A DNA stretch of 64,000 nucleotides from Candidatus Fermentithermobacillus carboniphilus (lineage in GTDB: Bacteria; Bacillota; Sulfobacillia; Fermentithermobacillales; Fermentithermobacillaceae). Below the pieces are notes generated by a model. That model was not told the DNA's origin. It was given only the letters and a program-made list of their open reading frames with translations, and made no database searches. The stretch covers positions 1 through 64,000 of the forward strand of contig CP062796.1 in assembly GCA_018208355.1 (NCBI GenBank), written 5' to 3'. The number at the start of each line of letters is the position of its first letter. The stretch's first letter is position 1. Position numbers and translations under genes: made by a program. Of this stretch, positions 62,483 to 64,000 are shown one piece after another.

Positions 62483-64000
62483 CTACCATAAGAGCGGCAC
62501 CGGAGTTTCATCCACCATGTCGAAGATACCCTGGTCGGTGATGACGTACCGCCACGGATCGCAGGTCAGGAAAGCGAAAGAAAGCACATCCAGGGGCTGC
62601 TGTTCCAGCGCCTGCGCCAGGTGGTAGGGCATCCTGTGGACGGGTACCGTGCTTTCGCCGCCTTTACGCAAGGATACAGCTGCCTGTTCCAACTTTCTGA
62701 TACCTGCGGCAACTTCTTCAGCAGGCGCATCTGACATCAGTCCGAAAATGGGGAGTGCCAGTTCGGCCAGGACCTTCCCGTCTTCGACGACCACGATGCC
62801 GCCCTGGAGCTCAGCGATCCGGTTTACGGCAAAAGCCATATCCCGGTCGTTGGTGCCGACTACCGAAATGTTGTGGCTGTCGTGAAGCACGCTCATGGCG
62901 ACCGCTCCACGCTGAAATCCCCACTGCCAGAAACTTATGCCGATCTTTCCTGTTTCGCGGTGCCGTTCCACGACCGCTACTTTATTGATCCCGCGGCTTG
63001 GATCGGGCAATACCTCACCGTCGCGTACTGGAAGAGGCTGTATTATGTCATCCTTCGTACCCGTCCAGAAACAGGGAGGTATAACCAGAGCCCGAACGTC
63101 GTGTCTGCCTGGTGGGGCAGCTACTCTGAAGTCATCGGCTGTCACCTTGCGGGCGAGCCGGACGGTCTCCCGGGCGTAGGCGGGGGCGTACCTTGCGGGT
63201 AGAGGTTGGATGAGCTCACCGTCACGAGCCACTTCCCGACCGTTTGCGAAGACCCGCGACACCACGACTCCTTCCAGGTCGGTTATTACTAGAATGTCGG
63301 CGTAACGACCAGGGGCGATGCCGCCATGGTCCCTGTCCAACCGCCAGTGCCGGGCGTTATTGATGGTCGCCATTTGGTATGCCCGGATCGGCGGGACGCC
63401 CAGCTTGATAGCTGAGCGGACTTCGTTGTCGAGCCCCCCGATTTCTAGAAGCCGTTCAGCCGGACGATCATCTACCGCAAGACCCACGCGGCTCCAATCA
63501 ATCTGGCTTTCCAAAAGACGGCGGAGGGTGGGAATCTCCCGCTCTACTTTGAGCTGGATGAAGAATCCCCTGCGCAGCATCTCTATAGCTTGTTCCGGCG
63601 TACGTGGGCTGTGAGTCGAGCCAATCCCAGCTGAAGCATAAGCCGATAGGTTTTTGCCCGAAAACCCGCTGTGACCCTCTATAGGTTGGCCGGTTTCGAT
63701 GGCTAGTTCCAGAAGGCCCCAGAGTCGCTCATCACCGTTGTATATGCGTTGAGGGTCCATCATCTCTCCAAGCCCCATGACCCGAGGCCAGGACAGGGCT
63801 TCGCGGGCCTCCTGTGCCCCGATGTATCCGCCCGTAGTCTCTACGTTGCTGGGAGGTGTGGCGGACGAGACTTGGACATAGACTTTTTGGGGTAGTCCCT
63901 CAGTGTTTTCAAGTATGTAGCGGATGGCGTCTAGGCTGCCGGAAGCACATGCCTCATGGGGGTCTTCCACCAAGACGGTGATTCCCCTGGGAAGAGTAAC
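62483..64000 (-). CDS. ade: Adenine deaminase (5' end beyond the window)
   Basis: At least 505 codons, open to the right edge, so the N-terminal metal-binding HxH lies outside. Visible motifs are EDPHEACASG, GYIGAQEAREALSWPRVMGL, IEGHSGFSGKNLSAYASAGI, STHSPRTPEQAIEMLRRGFF, GLAVDDRPAERLL and the C-terminal domain motif DSHNISVVGTNDRDMAFAVN. It converts adenine to hypoxanthine. Codons from 63974 to the edge (LPRGITVLVEDP) continue in frame. Confidence 0.93.
   Translation of the reverse strand, partial: VTLPRGITVLVEDPHEACASGSLDAIRYILENTEGLPQKVYVQVSSATPPSNVETTGGYIGAQEAREALSWPRVMGLGEMMDPQRIYNGDERLWGLLELAIETGQPIEGHSGFSGKNLSAYASAGIGSTHSPRTPEQAIEMLRRGFFIQLKVEREIPTLRRLLESQIDWSRVGLAVDDRPAERLLEIGGLDNEVRSAIKLGVPPIRAYQMATINNARHWRLDRDHGGIAPGRYADILVITDLEGVVVSRVFANGREVARDGELIQPLPARYAPAYARETVRLARKVTADDFRVAAPPGRHDVRALVIPPCFWTGTKDDIIQPLPVRDGEVLPDPSRGINKVAVVERHRETGKIGISFWQWGFQRGAVAMSVLHDSHNISVVGTNDRDMAFAVNRIAELQGGIVVVEDGKVLAELALPIFGLMSDAPAEEVAAGIRKLEQAAVSLRKGGESTVPVHRMPYHLAQALEQQPLDVLSFAFLTCDPWRYVITDQGIFDMVDETPVPLLW

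Noticed and set aside
1-64000. tRNA or rRNA genes
   Set aside because: I saw no cloverleaf arrangement ending in CCA-type acceptor stems nor conserved rRNA stretches while reading; a covariance-model scan would be decisive.

Overview
The window looks like a piece of a Bacillota (Clostridia-like, probably thermophilic or syntrophic) chromosome. The signs are strong GGAGG-type ribosome sites with GTG and TTG starts, a Gram-positive-type Pho box, a TPP riboswitch in front of thiDME, an alkaline phosphatase with a copper-amine-oxidase-like C-terminal module, an ATP-type PEP carboxykinase and type I-B plus type III-B CRISPR systems. Genus cannot be told from sequence alone.

Region 1 (1-7908) is a very long CRISPR array: 119 repeats of 30 bp, running off the left edge. 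The leader lies to the left: repeats decay at the right end, and the last repeat base switches cleanly from C (40 older, right-hand repeats) to T (79 newer, left-hand repeats). Region 2 (7.9-11.5 kb) is a pile of broken insertion sequences dropped into the old end of the array; two and a half further repeats survive at 9.68-9.83 kb. Region 3 (11.7-17.8 kb) is a type I-B effector operon cas8b-cas11b-cas7-cas5-cas3, with a separately encoded small subunit. No cas6, cas1, cas2 or cas4 is present here.

Region 4 (17.8-24.5 kb) is a graveyard of IS110-, IS256- and other element remnants and cut host genes (larA, hepT, purC, a transglutaminase with one nonsense codon), around an intact MntA-like antitoxin and an aminopeptidase-like gene. 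It includes two inverted copies of a candidate IS110 bridge-RNA region and a solitary CRISPR-repeat-like scar. Region 5 (24.6-33.8 kb) is a type III-B locus: cas10/cmr2, cmr3, cmr4, cmr5, and one long gene fusing Cmr6, Cmr1 and a small C-terminal beta domain. It is followed by a CARF-HEPN effector (Cas02710 type) cut by an in-frame TGA, with the HEPN half carrying its own ribosome site. Both effector complexes probably use crRNAs from the same array.

Region 6 (34.2-64 kb) is mostly ordinary chromosome: Pho-boxed alkaline phosphatase, tldD-tldE, a DUF3006 gene with a ComEC-type beta-lactamase-fold protein, a membrane-anchored ClpP-like protease, an ATP-grasp ligase, a methyltransferase, an N-acyl-D-amino-acid deacylase, broken two-component and PepSY genes, an MFS exporter, pckA, DUF1614, DUF1028, an IclR regulator, TPP riboswitch-thiDME, and adenine deaminase at the right edge beside a permease stub. 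Most notable is a four-gene membrane module (DUF6754 plus three uncharacterised membrane proteins) present twice in the same gene order, at 40.3-43.1 kb (minus) and 56.0-59.0 kb (plus).
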